A stretch of 64,000 nt of DNA. It comes from Streptomyces cinerochromogenes. GTDB lineage: Bacteria; Actinomycetota; Actinomycetes; Streptomycetales; Streptomycetaceae. This document shows, piece after piece, positions 21,051 to 52,200 of the stretch. The DNA is taken from NCBI RefSeq assembly GCF_014648635.1, contig NZ_BMRM01000008.1, positions 1 through 64,000 of the forward strand. The letters run 5' to 3'. The position numbers and the translations under genes are program-made. The notes beneath the pieces are model-generated. The model was not told where the DNA came from. It saw only the letters and a program-made list of their open reading frames with translations, and ran no database searches. How positions within the stretch are numbered: position 1 is the stretch's first letter; each line of letters starts with the position of its first letter.

Positions 21051-23501
21051 TCAGCCGTCGGGTACGAGGTCCGCCCAGACCTGCTTGCCGCCGCTCACCG
21101 GAACCGTCCCCCACGCCTCCGACACCGCCTCCACCAGCAGGATCCCCCGGCCTCCGGTGGCCTCCCAGCCGATGCTGGCGGGCTTCACGGGGCTGCGGGG
21201 CGAGGAGTCGGCGACGGCGAGCCGCAGCCGGTGGTTGACCAGGCTCATGTCGAGCCGGACCGGGCCGCCGGTGTGCACCAGGGCGTTGGTGACGAGTTCG
21301 GAGACGACCAGCAGGGCCGTGTCGAGGGTGTCCGGGGAGACACCCCAGGAGCGCAGGGTGCGCCGGGTGAAGCGGCGGGCGTGCCGCACCGCCTCCGGCA
21401 CCCGCCACACCGTCCAGCTCTCCCGCAGCGGCCGTACGGCCATGCCGTCGTAGCGCATCAGCAGCAGCGCCACGTCGTCACCGCGGTGGGCGCCGGTGAG
21501 CAGGGCGTCGGCGACCAGGCCGAGGTGGGCGGGGTCGGCGGCGGCCAGTTCGCGGGCGAGGCGGTCCATGCCGGCGTCGAGGTCCGTACCGGGCGACTCC
21601 ACGAGGCCGTCGGTGGTGAGCGCGAGCACGGTGCCGGGCTGGAGGCGCAGCGGGGTCATCGGGAAGTCGGCCTGGTCGAGCACACCGAGCGGCGGGCCGC
21701 CCTCCGCCTGCACGATCTCGGCGGTGCCGTCCGGGTGCCGCAGCACCGGCTGGACGTGCCCGGCGCGTACGCACCAGGCGGTGCCCTGTTCCATGTCGAC
21801 GTCGACGTAGGCGCAGGTGGCGAAGAGGTCGGTCTCCATGTCCAGCAGCAGCCGGTTGGCGTGCGCGACGACCACGTCCGGGGGGTGCCCTTCGGCGGCG
21901 TAGGCACGCAGCGCGGTGCGCATCTGGCCCATCAGCGTGGCGGCGCCCGCGTTGTGCCCCTGGACGTCGCCGATGACCAGGGCGACGTGGTTGTCGGCGA
22001 GCGGGATCACGTCGTACCAGTCGCCGCCGACCTCCAGGCCCGCCGTGGTGGGCAGGTAGCGGGCGACAGCGACCGCGCCGGGCAGCCTGGGCAGGCGGCG
22101 CGGCAGCAGGGTGCGCTGGAGCATGCCGACGAGTTCGTGCTCGGCGTCGAAGGCGTGGGCGCGCAGCAGGGCCTGGCCGGTCAGGCCGGCGCAGGCGGTG
22201 AGCAGGGCCCGCTCGTCGGGGGCGAACTCGTGCGGGCGGTCCCAGCCGATCAGGCAGGCGCCGGCCATGCGCCCGCCGGCGGGCAGCGGCAGCACCGCCA
22301 GGCCGCCCGGGCCGACCTCCGCGAGGGCGGGCTCCAGGGGGCTGCCGGCGGGCCAGATCCGGGCGCGGCCCTCGCGCAGCGCGGCGCCCAGGGTGGGCAT
22401 GGCGCGCACCGGTGCGTCGGGCCACTCGGTGCGCCACTCGCTGCGCCACACCTCCGGCCAGGCCTCCGGTTCGGGCGGGTCGAGGACCGTGACGACCAGC
22501 CGGTCGTTCTCCAGTTCGGCCAGGGCGATCCGGTCGGCCTGCAGCGGGCCCCGCAGGGCGGCGACGACGGCCTGGCCGACGTCCTTGACGGTGCCGGCGG
22601 TGGCGAGGGCGGCGGCGAGCCGCTGCACCCGCGCCACGTCGGTGACGCCGGAACGCAGGGCCGAGGCGTCGGCGACGGTGCCGACCAGCCGGGCGGGCCG
22701 GCCCTCGCCGCCGGGTTGCAGCCGGCCGCGCAGCCGCAGCCACCTGGGCCGGCCGCCCGGCTGCAGGATGCGGAACTCCAGCTCGCGGTCGCCGATGGAC
22801 ATGTGGTCGGCCTCGACCACGGACATCAGCGCGGGCAGGTCCTCGGGCACGGCGCGGCCGAGCAGGGTCTCCACGCGGCCGTCGAAGCTGTCCCGGCCGA
22901 TCCCGAAGAGCCGCAGGATGGCCTCGCCGACCTCGACCCGGCCGGTGTCCATGGCCAGGCTGAAGGCGTCCTCGGGCAGCTCGCCCGTGTCGCCGGCGGC
23001 GGGCGGGGCGGGGACGGCGACCGCGCGGGTGATCAGCTCCAGGCAGGCCCGGTCGTCGGTGCCGAACCCGCCGGGGTGCTCGCCGACGGCCAGCAGGCAG
23101 CCGCCGCCGGCCGGGCCGAGCGGCAGGACGGCCAGGGAGAAGTCCGGGGACGGGGTGCGGCGGGCGTCGGGGCACGCGGCCAGCTCGGCGGGGCCGAGCC
23201 AGCGCGGGCGTCCGGTGCGGTGGGTCTCGGCGACCGGGAAGGCACCGGTGGCCGGGTAGCAGTCCCGCAGGCCGTACAGGGTGCGGGGCAGGCCGGCCGA
23301 CTCGGCGAGGCAGAGCTGTGCGGTGTCGTCACCGGGCGTGTACACACCGGCGAAGGACGCTCCGGCGAACACCAGCGCCTGTTCGAGGAGCCGGCGGAGC
23401 CGGTCGGGGGTCGGCGGGGTCGCCATCAGCGAGGCGAGGGCGACTTCGGCACGCTCCGGCGCCGTTCTCGTCCCGCTGACCGCAGCGCCCTCACTCACCA
23501 C
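21051..23501 (-). CDS. Multidomain SpoIIE-type PP2C phosphatase with GAF, PAS and HATPase domains
   Basis: The protein has about 816 residues. From the N-terminus: GAF (~30-180), PAS (~185-290), second GAF (~295-455), PP2C/SpoIIE phosphatase (~480-680, metal-binding GGDWYD, IGDVQGHN and RGDDVALL) and an RsbW-like HATPase (~690-815, N box SELVTNALVHT and G box GGRGILLV). Streptomyces have many such proteins, which dephosphorylate anti-anti-sigma factors and can also act as anti-sigma kinases in stress or developmental sigma networks. The paired GTG codons at 23496-23501 are the most likely start, but no strong Shine-Dalgarno is visible and an ATG about 24 codons later is possible. Confidence 0.88.
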   Translation of the reverse strand: MVSEGAAVSGTRTAPERAEVALASLMATPPTPDRLRRLLEQALVFAGASFAGVYTPGDDTAQLCLAESAGLPRTLYGLRDCYPATGAFPVAETHRTGRPRWLGPAELAACPDARRTPSPDFSLAVLPLGPAGGGCLLAVGEHPGGFGTDDRACLELITRAVAVPAPPAAGDTGELPEDAFSLAMDTGRVEVGEAILRLFGIGRDSFDGRVETLLGRAVPEDLPALMSVVEADHMSIGDRELEFRILQPGGRPRWLRLRGRLQPGGEGRPARLVGTVADASALRSGVTDVARVQRLAAALATAGTVKDVGQAVVAALRGPLQADRIALAELENDRLVVTVLDPPEPEAWPEVWRSEWRTEWPDAPVRAMPTLGAALREGRARIWPAGSPLEPALAEVGPGGLAVLPLPAGGRMAGACLIGWDRPHEFAPDERALLTACAGLTGQALLRAHAFDAEHELVGMLQRTLLPRRLPRLPGAVAVARYLPTTAGLEVGGDWYDVIPLADNHVALVIGDVQGHNAGAATLMGQMRTALRAYAAEGHPPDVVVAHANRLLLDMETDLFATCAYVDVDMEQGTAWCVRAGHVQPVLRHPDGTAEIVQAEGGPPLGVLDQADFPMTPLRLQPGTVLALTTDGLVESPGTDLDAGMDRLARELAAADPAHLGLVADALLTGAHRGDDVALLLMRYDGMAVRPLRESWTVWRVPEAVRHARRFTRRTLRSWGVSPDTLDTALLVVSELVTNALVHTGGPVRLDMSLVNHRLRLAVADSSPRSPVKPASIGWEATGGRGILLVEAVSEAWGTVPVSGGKQVWADLVPDG

Positions 23502-23703
23502 GTCGCCATTACAGCGCGTATGAGCCCCCCGCGCAGCCCCTGTGACCGGCACCGGGCGCTGTCGCGCGGGTCGGGCCGGCTGTCGGATCAGACCGGCCGC
23601 GGGCGGGGCGCGGTGCGGCCGGCCCGAGCGGGGTCCGGTCCGCCGCGCGAGGGCGTGCCGGCCGCCACGACGCCGGGACGACCCGCACGACAGGACCCGG
23701 TGC

Positions 23704-24969
23704 CTAGGCGGGCGTCGTCCCCGCGCCCTCGCTCCGGATGCCCTTGCTCAGGGTCGCCGTGACCGCGGCGGCGGTGACCAGCGCGGGGAAGACCAGCAGG
23801 GCCGGTCCCGGGGGCCAGCGGGCGAGCAGCGCGCCGGCCAGGGCGGGGGCCAGCGCGGCGGCCGAACCGGCGGCGAGCAGGACGCCGGCGACCACGCGGC
23901 CCTGGAGGTGGTCGGGGGTGACGGCGGCCTGGTGGGCGAAGAGGGCCGCGTTGGCCGTGGGCCCGAGGAACACCGCGGCGGCCAGCGGTACGGCGGCCGG
24001 GATCGTGCCGGCCAGCAGCGCGCCGGCCGTCATCAGCACGGCGGTCGTCCAGCACAGCAGCGTGATCAGGGCGGGCAGCCGCAGCCGCCGCTGGAGCGCC
24101 GGGGCGGCGAGGGCGCCGAGCAGGCCGCCCAGCGCGAAGACCGTGCCGGCGACCCCCACCAGGGCCGGGGAGACACCGGCCCGGCGCAGCGCGAGGGTCA
24201 TCGCGAAGACCATGCCGGTGAAGGCCATGTTCAACGGGGCGGCGATCAGCAGCAGGGCCCGCAGGAACGGGTGCCCCAGCAGGAAGCGCAGGCCCTCCTT
24301 GGTGGACGCGCCGACAGGCGGGGCGGGCTCCCGCCGCGGCTGCTGGAGGGGGCGCCGGATGCGGCTGACGGCCGCGAGGGACAGCAGGAAGCTCAGGGCG
24401 TCGCAGAAGAAGGGCAGGGCCCGGCCGAGCCCGAACAGCAGGCCGCCCAGGGGCGGGCCGGCCAGCGTGACGCCGTAGGTCCGCGCCTCGTTGCGGGCGA
24501 CGGCGGAGGTCAGCTGGCCGGGGCTGACCAGGGAGCGCACCGAGGCGTGCTCGGCGGTGCTGAAGACGGCCGTGGCGGCGGCGCCGGCGACCACCACCGC
24601 GAGGATCACCGGCAGGCTCGCCCCGCCGGCCACGACCGCCCAGCCGAGCAGGGCGTACGCGGCGAGCCGCAGCACATCGCAGGTGATCATCAGCCTGCGG
24701 CGGTCGAACCGGTCGGCGAGGACTCCGGCCGGCAGCCGGCACACCAGCGTGGTGACGAGCCCGGCGGTGCCGACGAGTCCGGCGCGCGCCGGGGACCCGG
24801 TCTGCTGGAGCACCAGCAGCGGCAGAGCCAGTTCCACCATGGCACCGCCCAGGTCGGACAGGCACTGTCCGGTCCACAGGAGGGTGAAGTCCCGGTTGCG
24901 CCACAGCCCGTCCCGCGGCTCCCCGTCCCGGGTCCCGGCGGCGCTCCCGCCGAGCGGCGCCCGGGTCAT
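23704..24969 (-). CDS. MFS exporter (EntS/MFS_3 type), probable product efflux
   Basis: This 421-residue protein has about 12 hydrophobic segments. The loop between helices 2 and 3 reads GVLADRFDRRRLM, the major facilitator signature, and FTLLWTGQCLSDLGGAM at the N-terminus fits the MFS_3 (EntS-like) group, often found exporting siderophores and other non-ribosomal peptides. Its ATG overlaps the stop of the GNAT gene (ATGA), so both are translated together. As the last gene of the minus-strand NRPS region, it is the best candidate for export of the peptide. Confidence 0.88.
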   Translation of the reverse strand: MTRAPLGGSAAGTRDGEPRDGLWRNRDFTLLWTGQCLSDLGGAMVELALPLLVLQQTGSPARAGLVGTAGLVTTLVCRLPAGVLADRFDRRRLMITCDVLRLAAYALLGWAVVAGGASLPVILAVVVAGAAATAVFSTAEHASVRSLVSPGQLTSAVARNEARTYGVTLAGPPLGGLLFGLGRALPFFCDALSFLLSLAAVSRIRRPLQQPRREPAPPVGASTKEGLRFLLGHPFLRALLLIAAPLNMAFTGMVFAMTLALRRAGVSPALVGVAGTVFALGGLLGALAAPALQRRLRLPALITLLCWTTAVLMTAGALLAGTIPAAVPLAAAVFLGPTANAALFAHQAAVTPDHLQGRVVAGVLLAAGSAAALAPALAGALLARWPPGPALLVFPALVTAAAVTATLSKGIRSEGAGTTPA

Positions 24970-25496
24970 ACGGAACCCTCACCGTCGGGGTCCTTGGTGG
25001 GGATCACCAGCAGTTTCGTCACGGAGCCGTCCTCGGCGACGACATCCCGGACATGGCGGAAGCCCAGGCGCTCGCACATGGCGAGGCTGGCGGTGTTCCC
25101 GGCGCCGACCATGCCGTAGGCCTCGGTGAGTCCGAGGTTGTCGGCGGCGTGCCGGAGCAGGCCGCGTACCGCCTCGCCGCCCAGGCCGCGGCCCCAGTAG
25201 CCGGGGGCGAGCGCGGTGACGAGTTCGTGTCCGTCGACGTTGCCGGTCGGCTTCACCTCGGCGTGGCCGACGTAGGCGCCATCGAGCCACAGGCCCCAGA
25301 TGTCGAAGCGGCGCTGGGGGTAGACGTCGGTGAGGATGGCGCGGAACAGCTCACGGAGCTGCGGTTCCGGCACCTGGTCCTGGCCCATCCAGCGGCACAC
25401 CTCCGCGTCGCGCAGCAGGGCGACGAAGACGTCCTCGTGCTCGGGCCGGTAGGGGAGGAATTCCAGGCGTGCGGTGCGCAGGACGGGGATGGTCAT
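24966..25496 (-). CDS. GNAT family N-acetyltransferase in the NRPS region
   Basis: The protein has 176 residues. RimJ/RimL-like GNAT marks include LRTARLEFLPYRPEHEDVF at the N-terminus, ALAPGYWGRGLGGEAVRGLL as the acetyl-CoA loop (~100-118) and NTASLAMCERLGFRHV as the final motif. The ATG is preceded by GAGGAG. Its stop overlaps the MFS start, so the pair forms one unit. In this position it might acetylate the peptide (two predicted basic residues offer amines) as tailoring or self-protection, or it may be a neighbour unrelated to the pathway. Confidence 0.85.
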   Translation of the reverse strand: MTIPVLRTARLEFLPYRPEHEDVFVALLRDAEVCRWMGQDQVPEPQLRELFRAILTDVYPQRRFDIWGLWLDGAYVGHAEVKPTGNVDGHELVTALAPGYWGRGLGGEAVRGLLRHAADNLGLTEAYGMVGAGNTASLAMCERLGFRHVRDVVAEDGSVTKLLVIPTKDPDGEGSV

Positions 25497-25583
25497 GGCG
25501 GGCTCCTCGGGAGTGATGCGGTGGGGCGGGGGCCGAGGGCGGTGGGGCGCCGGTACGGCGGCAGGTGGGGGCCGCAGGGGGTG

Positions 25584-25742
25584 CGTCAGAGGGATGCGGC
25601 ACGTGCAACCGCGTCGGACGGATGCCGCGCGCAGGGGGCCTTCGGATGGATGACGCGTGCCGGGGGCGTCGGACGGATGCCGCGTGCCGGGGCACGTCGG
25701 ATGGATGCCGCGTGGGGGGCTTCGGGGGGGATTCCGCAGGTG
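25584..25742. repeat. About six degenerate 27-28 bp tandem repeats
   Basis: Units begin near 25586, 25614, 25642, 25669, 25697 and 25722, each reading TCGGAYGGATGCCGCGTGCC or a close variant, with spacing 28, 28, 27, 28 and 25 bp. They fill much of the 302-bp gap between the GNAT start (25496) and the mbtH-like stop (25799), which holds no gene. There are no unique spacers, so this is not a CRISPR array. Confidence 0.75.
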
Positions 25743-25798
25743 GGGGCGGTCACCGCCGGGCCGGTGTGCGTCTCGCCGGCCCGGCGTGGCCCCGGCGG

Positions 25799-26002
25799 TC
25801 AGGCGCCGGCGTTCTCCATGCGCTCGCGCAGGCTCTTGGGCCGCATGTCGGTCCAGACCTCGTCGACGTAGGCGGAGCACTCGGCCTCGGTGCCCTCCTT
25901 GCCGACGGGCTGCCAGCCCGCGGGCACCTCGATGTCGACGGGCCACAGGGAGTACTGCTCCTCGTCGTTGCGCAGCACCTGGTAGCGGGTGTTCTCGTCC
26001 AT
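25799..26002 (-). CDS. MbtH-like protein
   Basis: This 67-residue protein carries the family signature NDEEQYSLWP, then VPAGW, and EVWTDMRPKSLRER near the C-terminus, including the conserved Trp residues. MbtH-like proteins bind the N-terminal core of adenylation domains and are needed for folding or activity of many actinobacterial NRPS enzymes. The ATG is preceded by GAAGGAG. It lies 131 bp downstream of NRPS B on the same strand and almost surely serves the two synthetases here. Its usual position-specific Leu after the Cys is replaced (ECSAYVDE rather than CLxYIxE). Confidence 0.95.
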   Translation of the reverse strand: MDENTRYQVLRNDEEQYSLWPVDIEVPAGWQPVGKEGTEAECSAYVDEVWTDMRPKSLRERMENAGA

Positions 26003-26133
26003 GTCGTTCTCCTTCGTCGTGCGGTTCGGGTGGGAGAGGGTGGTGTGTTGGGCGTGGTCGGTCGAGCGCGGGGGTGAGCGGGGGCCGGGCCGGGTGGTGC
26101 GGCGGGCCGGCGCCCCGCGGGTCCGGAGGGTCG

Positions 26134-46194
<20,061 letters not shown>

Positions 46195-46207
46195 GGTCGT
46201 CGGGTCC

Positions 46208-49200
46208 TCACCGTTCGTGGTCGTGGCCGCCGGCAGCGGCGTCTTCGGAGTCGTCGCCGTACGCGGCGTCTTCCAGCTCGCTCAGGACCTGTTCCTCCAC
46301 GACGTCCGCGAGGGCGGCGACGGTGCGGGAGACCAGGACGTCCCGGGGGGTGAGCGTGACGCCGAACGCGTCGTTGGCGCGGGAGGCGATGAGCAGGGCG
46401 CGCATGGAGTCGCCGCCGAGCAGGAAGTAGTCGTCCTCGGCGCCCACGGCGGTCCGGAGGGTCTCCTCCCAGATGGCCGCCAGCGCCTCCTCGGTGGGCG
46501 TGCGGGGTGCGACGTACCCGGCACCCGGCTGCTCCTCGGCCGGTTCCGGGGCGGGCAGGGCGGCCCGGTCGGTCTTGCCGTTCTCGGTGACCGGGAAGCG
46601 GTCCAGCACCATGTACGCCGAGGGCACCATGGGGCCGGGCAGGGAGCGGGCGGCCAGCTCGCGCAGTTCGGCGGTGGTGGGCGGTTCCGCGCCGGGTGCC
46701 GTGAGCAGGTGGGCGACCAGGCGCGGCTGTCCCGGTTCGTCCTCGCGCACGGTCACCACGGCGTCCAGCACGCCCGGGTGGCGGGCCAGGGTCGCCTCGA
46801 CCTCGCCCGCCTCGATGCGGTGGCCGCGCAGCTTCAGCTGGTGGTCGGTGCGGCCCAGGTAGTGCAGTTCGCCGGCGCTGTCCCGGCGCACCAGGTCGCC
46901 GGTGCGGTACATGCGGGTGCCGGGCGGTCCGAACGGGTCGGCGCGGAACCGGGCCGCGGTCAGGCCGGGCCGGCCGAGGTAGCCGCGGGCCAGTGCCGCT
47001 CCGGACAGCCAGAGTTCACCGGCGACACCGTCGGGGACCGGGCGCAGCCGGGCGTCGAGGACGTAGGCGCCGGTGGCGGGCAGCGGGCGGCCGATGGGCG
47101 GTGCGGTGCCGTCCGCCGTCAGGGGCGCGGACCAGGTGGCGACGACGGTGGCCTCGGTGGGGCCGTAGGAGTTGACCATGCGGTGGTGCGGGGCCCAGCG
47201 GGCGACGAGTTCGGCACCGCAGGCGTCGGCGCCGACGATCAGCGTCTTCAGGTCGGGCAGCGTGCCGGGCGCGTCGGCGGGCACGGTGGCGAGCGCGGCC
47301 GGCGGCAGCAGGGTGTGTGTGATCCGTCCGGCCCGCAGTGTGTCGGCCAGTTCGGCGCCGAGCAGCGGGCCGGGCCGGGGTACGACCAGCCGGGCGCCGT
47401 GCGGCAGGGACGCGCACAGCTCCAGCACGGAGGCGTCGAAGCTGGGCGTGGCGAAGGCCAGCACCCGGTCGGCCGGGGCGACCTGGTAGTGGGCGGCCTC
47501 GGCGGCGGAGAACGCGGCGAGCCCGCGGTGGGTGACGACGACGCCCTTGGGGGTGCCGGTGGAGCCGGAGGTGTAGATGACGTAGGCCGGGTCGTCCAGG
47601 TCGAGCGGGCGGGTCCGGTCGGCGTCGCCGGGCCGGTGTCCCGGCGCCTCGTCCGGCGGGGCGGCGAGCAGGTCCGCGACCTCCTTCGCGTCGAGGGTGA
47701 GGGCGGGGGCCGCGTCGCGCAGCATCAGGGCGATCCGCTCCTCCGGGTAGGCGGGGTCGACGGGCAGGAACGCGGCGCCCGCCTTCGCCACCGCGAGCTG
47801 GGCGAGCACCATGTCCGCCGAGCGGGGCAGCAGCAGCGCGACGAGGTCGCCGGGTCCGGCGCCCCGGGCGATGAGCCGGTGCGCGAGCCGGTTGGCGAGC
47901 GTCTCGGTCTCGGCGAACGTGAGGAGGGTGCCGGGCGCTTCGAGTGCGGGGGCGGCCGGCCACCGGTCGACGGCGGCCTCGACCAGCGCGGGCAGGGTGG
48001 CGGCGGGCACCGGGCCGCGCGCCGGGCGGGCCGGGCCGTGCAGCAGCCGGTCGCGTTGCGCGGGCGGCAGGACGTCGACGTCGTCCAGGCGGGCGGTGCC
48101 GTCGGAGGCGGCCAGGGCGTCCAGGGTGTGCAGCAGCTGTCCGGCCAGCGAGGAGGCGGTGGCCGCGTCGAAGTAGCGCGGGTCGTAGCCGAGTTCCACG
48201 GTCAGCCGGTCGCCGGGCGAGACGACCACGGTGAGGGGGTAGTTGGTGGCCTCGCGGGCGTCCAGGTCGCGCAGGGCGAGCCCGTGCGCCCCGGCGGTGG
48301 TGTCCCCGACCGGGTAGTTCTCGAAGACCACGAGGCTGTCGAACAGCGGTGTCCCGGACGGCAGTCGGGTGAACCGGTGCAGCGCGTTGAGCGGCAGGTG
48401 GTCGTGCCGGCGGTCCTCGGCCCGGGCCTCCTGCACCGCGCGCAGCCACTCGGTGCACCGGGCGTCGCCGTCGACCGCGGTCCGGGCGGGCAGCGTGGTG
48501 ATGAACAGGCCGGTGATGGTGTCGGCGCCGGGCAGGTCGGCGGGCCGGCCGGAGACGGTGGCACCGAAGCACACCTCGCGCTCCCCGCTCCAGCGCGCCA
48601 GCAGCAGCGCCCAGGCGCCCTGCACCAGCGTGTTGAGGGTGAGCCGGTGCCGGCGGGCGAACTCCGTCAGCCGCCGTGACCGTTCGGCGTCGAGCCGCTC
48701 CGACAGCCAGGTGCCGGAGCGGGCGGTGGCGCCGGGGGCGGGCCTGCGGTCGTACGGCAGCGGGGTCGGTGTGGCGAGGCCGGCCAGGACCTCGCGCCAG
48801 TGCTGCTCGGCGGGGCCGGTGTCGCGGGCTGCCAGCCAGGCGGCGTAGTCCGCGAAGGGCCTGCGCTCGGGCAGCCGGGGCCGCTCGCCGCGGGCGAGGG
48901 CGGCGTGCGCGGCCGTGACGTCGGACAGGACGTGGAAGACGCTCCAGCCGTCCAGCAGGACGTGGTGGAAGGTCCACACCACGCGGACCGCGTCCGGGCC
49001 GAGCCTGACCAGGGCGAGCCGCAGCAGCGGGGCACGGTCCAGGGCGACGCCCCGGTCGCGCTCGTCGGCGAGCAGGTGCTCCAGCTCCGCCTCCCGCCGG
49101 TCTTCCGGCAGCCCGCTCCAGTCGTGCTCGGTGACCGGCAGGGTCGCCCCCCGGTGGACGACCTGGAGCGGCACGGGTACGCCGTGCAGGGCGACGGAGG

Positions 49201-52200
49201 TGCGCAGCACGGGGGTGCGGTCGACGACGTGCTGCCAGGCGGCGGCCAGCGTGGCGAGGTCGCGGGCGCCGTCGGCGACGAAGGTGATCTGCTCGACGTA
49301 CAGGCCGTGTCCGGCCTCGTCGAGGCCGTGCATCACCATGCCGGTCTGGGTGGGCGTGAGCGGGTAGACGTCCGTGACGCCCGTTCCGTCGCCGACGAGC
49401 CGGTCCACGGCCGCCTGGTCCAGCGGCGCGAGCGGGAAGTCGGAGGGGGTGCGGCCGCCCGCGCCGGGTTCGGCGCAGTGCCGGACGATCGCGCGGAGTT
49501 CACCGGTCAGCTCGGCCGCCAGCCGGGCGACGGTCTCCCGCCGGTGCACGGAGCGGGAGTACGACCAGGTGAACTCCAGCCCCTCCTCGGTGACGCGGCC
49601 GAGGACGTCGAGGAGGAACGGCCGGTCGGCGGCGTGGTCCATGCCGCCGGTGAGGCCGCCGTGGGGGGCGTGCAGCAGGCCGCCCGGGGCGGGGTTCCCG
49701 TCCGGCCGGCCCAGGTAGTTGAAGCAGACCGGTGGCAGGGCGGGCAGGCCGCGGCCGGCCGTGGGGTGCAGGAAGCGCAGCGCGCCGTAGCCGAGTCCGC
49801 CGTGCGGTACGGCCCGCAGGTTCTCCTTGACGGCCTTCAGCACGGTGCCGGTGCCGGCGTCGCGGGGCACGTCCAGGGCGACCGGGTGGACGGCGGTGAA
49901 CCAGCCGGCGGTGCGGGCGAGGTCGACGTCCGCGAACGGGTTCTCGCGGCCGTGGCCCTCCAGGGTCACCGCCACCCGGTCCCGGCCGGTCCAGCGGGCC
50001 AGGACCCGGCCGAGCGCGGTCAGCAGGACGTCGCCCACGCGGGTGCGGTAGGCCTCCGGCACCTCCTGGAGCAGCCGGCGGGTCTCCTCGGCGTCGAGTC
50101 CGGCGGTGACGCTGTCCTCGTCGGCGACGGTGTTCGTGCCGCCGGGGTGGTCGGCCGGCAGGGCGGTGTCGGTGTCGAGGCCCTGCCAGTGGGCGAGTTC
50201 GGCGTCGAAGCCGCCGGCCTCGGTGTGCGCGGCGAGCCGGCGGGCCCAGTCCCGGAAGGAGGTGCTCTTGGCGCCGAGGGCGGGCCGCTCTCCGTCCCGC
50301 AGCGCGCGGTAGGCGGTGTCCAGGTCGTCCAGGAGCATCCGCCAGGACACGGCGTCCACCACCAGGTGGTGCGCGGACAGCAGCAGCACCGGCCGGCCGC
50401 CGTCGTCCGGCCGGCACAGCGCGGCCCGCAGCAGCGGCCCGGCGGCCAGGTCGAAGCCTGCGCCGAGGTCCCGGGCCACCTGGTCCGGGTCCGCCCGGTG
50501 ACGCACCTCCAGGTGCGGGGTGGCGTCACCGGGCGCGGTGCCGTACTGCCGCCACCGCCCGTCCCCGGCCCTCTCGAAGCGCAGCCGCAGGGCGTCGTGG
50601 TGCTCCAGTACGGCGGCCAGCGCGGCCCGCAGCAGCCCCTCGTCGGGGTCCGTGGCCAGGTCGAAGGCGACCGTCTGGCTGAAGTGGGCGGGGTCTCCGG
50701 TGAGGGTGTCCAGGAGCCAGTGCTGTACGGGGGTGAGCGGGGCGTCGCCGGTCACCGGGCCCTGGTCGGCTTCGACCGCGGGGACGGCCGGGTCCGGCAA
50801 CCGCTCGGCCGCGGCGGCGAGTTCGGCGAGGGTCTGGTGGGTGAAGAGGTGCCGGGGGGTCAGGGCGAGTCCGGCCCGGCGGGCGGCGGAGACGATCCGG
50901 ATGCCGAGGACGGAGTCGCCGCCGAGTGTGAAGTAGTTGTCGTCGGCGCCGACTTCGGGCACGCCGAGCACCTCGCACCAGATGTCCGCGAGGGTCCGCT
51001 CCGCCTCGGTGCGCGGCGGCCGCCCCGACTCGGCGCCGCCCGCCGCGGAGGGTTCGGGCACGGGCAGCGCCCGCCGGTCGAGCTTTCCGGTGGCGCCGAG
51101 CGGCAGCCGCTCCAGCGGCACGACGAGGGCGGGGACCAGGTGGTCGGGGAGGCTGCGGGAGAGGAAGGCCCGCAGTTCGGCGGGGTCCGGCAGGGCAGCC
51201 GAGTGCGGTACCGCGTAGCCGACGAGGCGGCGGTGGCCGTCCTGCTCGACGACGCGGGCCGCTGCCGCGGCCACGCCCGGGTGGCGGGTCAGGGCCGCCT
51301 CGACCTCGCCGAGTTCGATGCGGAAGCCGCGCACCTTCACCTGGTCGTCGCCGCGGCAGAGGTAGACGAGGTCGCCGTCGGACGTCCAGCGGACCAGGTC
51401 GCCGGTGCGGTACATGCGGCTGCCGGGCGGACCGAACGGGTCGGGCAGGAAGCGGGTCGCGGTCAGGCCGGGGCGGCCGAGGTAGCCGCGGGCGACGCCG
51501 GTCCCGCCGAGGAACAGCTCGCCGGGCGCACCGGCGGGCACCGGGCGCATCCGGGTGTCCAGGACGTAGGCGCGGGCGCCGCCGAGCGGCCGGCCGATCG
51601 GCGGGTCGCGGTCGGGGTCGGCCGGGTCGCAGGTGAAGGCGGTGGCGTAGACGGTGGCCTCGGTGGGGCCGTAGATGTTGCGCACCTCGCTGCCGGGGAC
51701 GGCGTCGCGGACCCGGCGTACGGTCCGGGCGGGCAGCCCCTCCCCCGCGAGGACGACGGTGTCCGCGGTGATCCGCACGGCGTCCTCGGCGAGGAGCCGG
51801 TCCAGGGCGGAGGGCACCGCGCTGAGCAGTCCGGCCCGCCAGGGCCCGGGGCGCTCGGCGAGGGCCAGCAGGTCGCGGACGATCTCCACGCAGCCCCCGG
51901 AGAGCAGCGGCGAGAAGATCTCGAAGACCGACACGTCGAAGTTGAGCGAGGTGGAGGCGATGACGTGCGCCAGGCCCCGGCCGGTGAACTCGGCCGCGGC
52001 CCAGTCGGTCAGGGCCAGCACGGAGGCGTGGCTGACGACGACACCCTTGGGGCGGCCGGTCGAGCCGGAGGTGTGGATGACGTAGGCGGGGTGGCCGGGC
52101 AGCAGGGGTGCGCGCCGTTCCCCGTCTCCGACCGGGGTGTCGGGCACCCCGGCGTCCGTGTCCGGGCCCTGGTCCTGTTCCTGCCCCTGGTCGAGCAGGA

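Noticed and set aside
25584..25742. Possible CRISPR array
   Set aside because: Units are contiguous and degenerate with no unique spacers, and no cas genes are present.
26003..26133. Hidden thioesterase or other release domain between NRPS B and the mbtH-like gene
   Set aside because: The 131-bp gap is too short and has no coding potential beyond the ribosome site of the mbtH-like gene.
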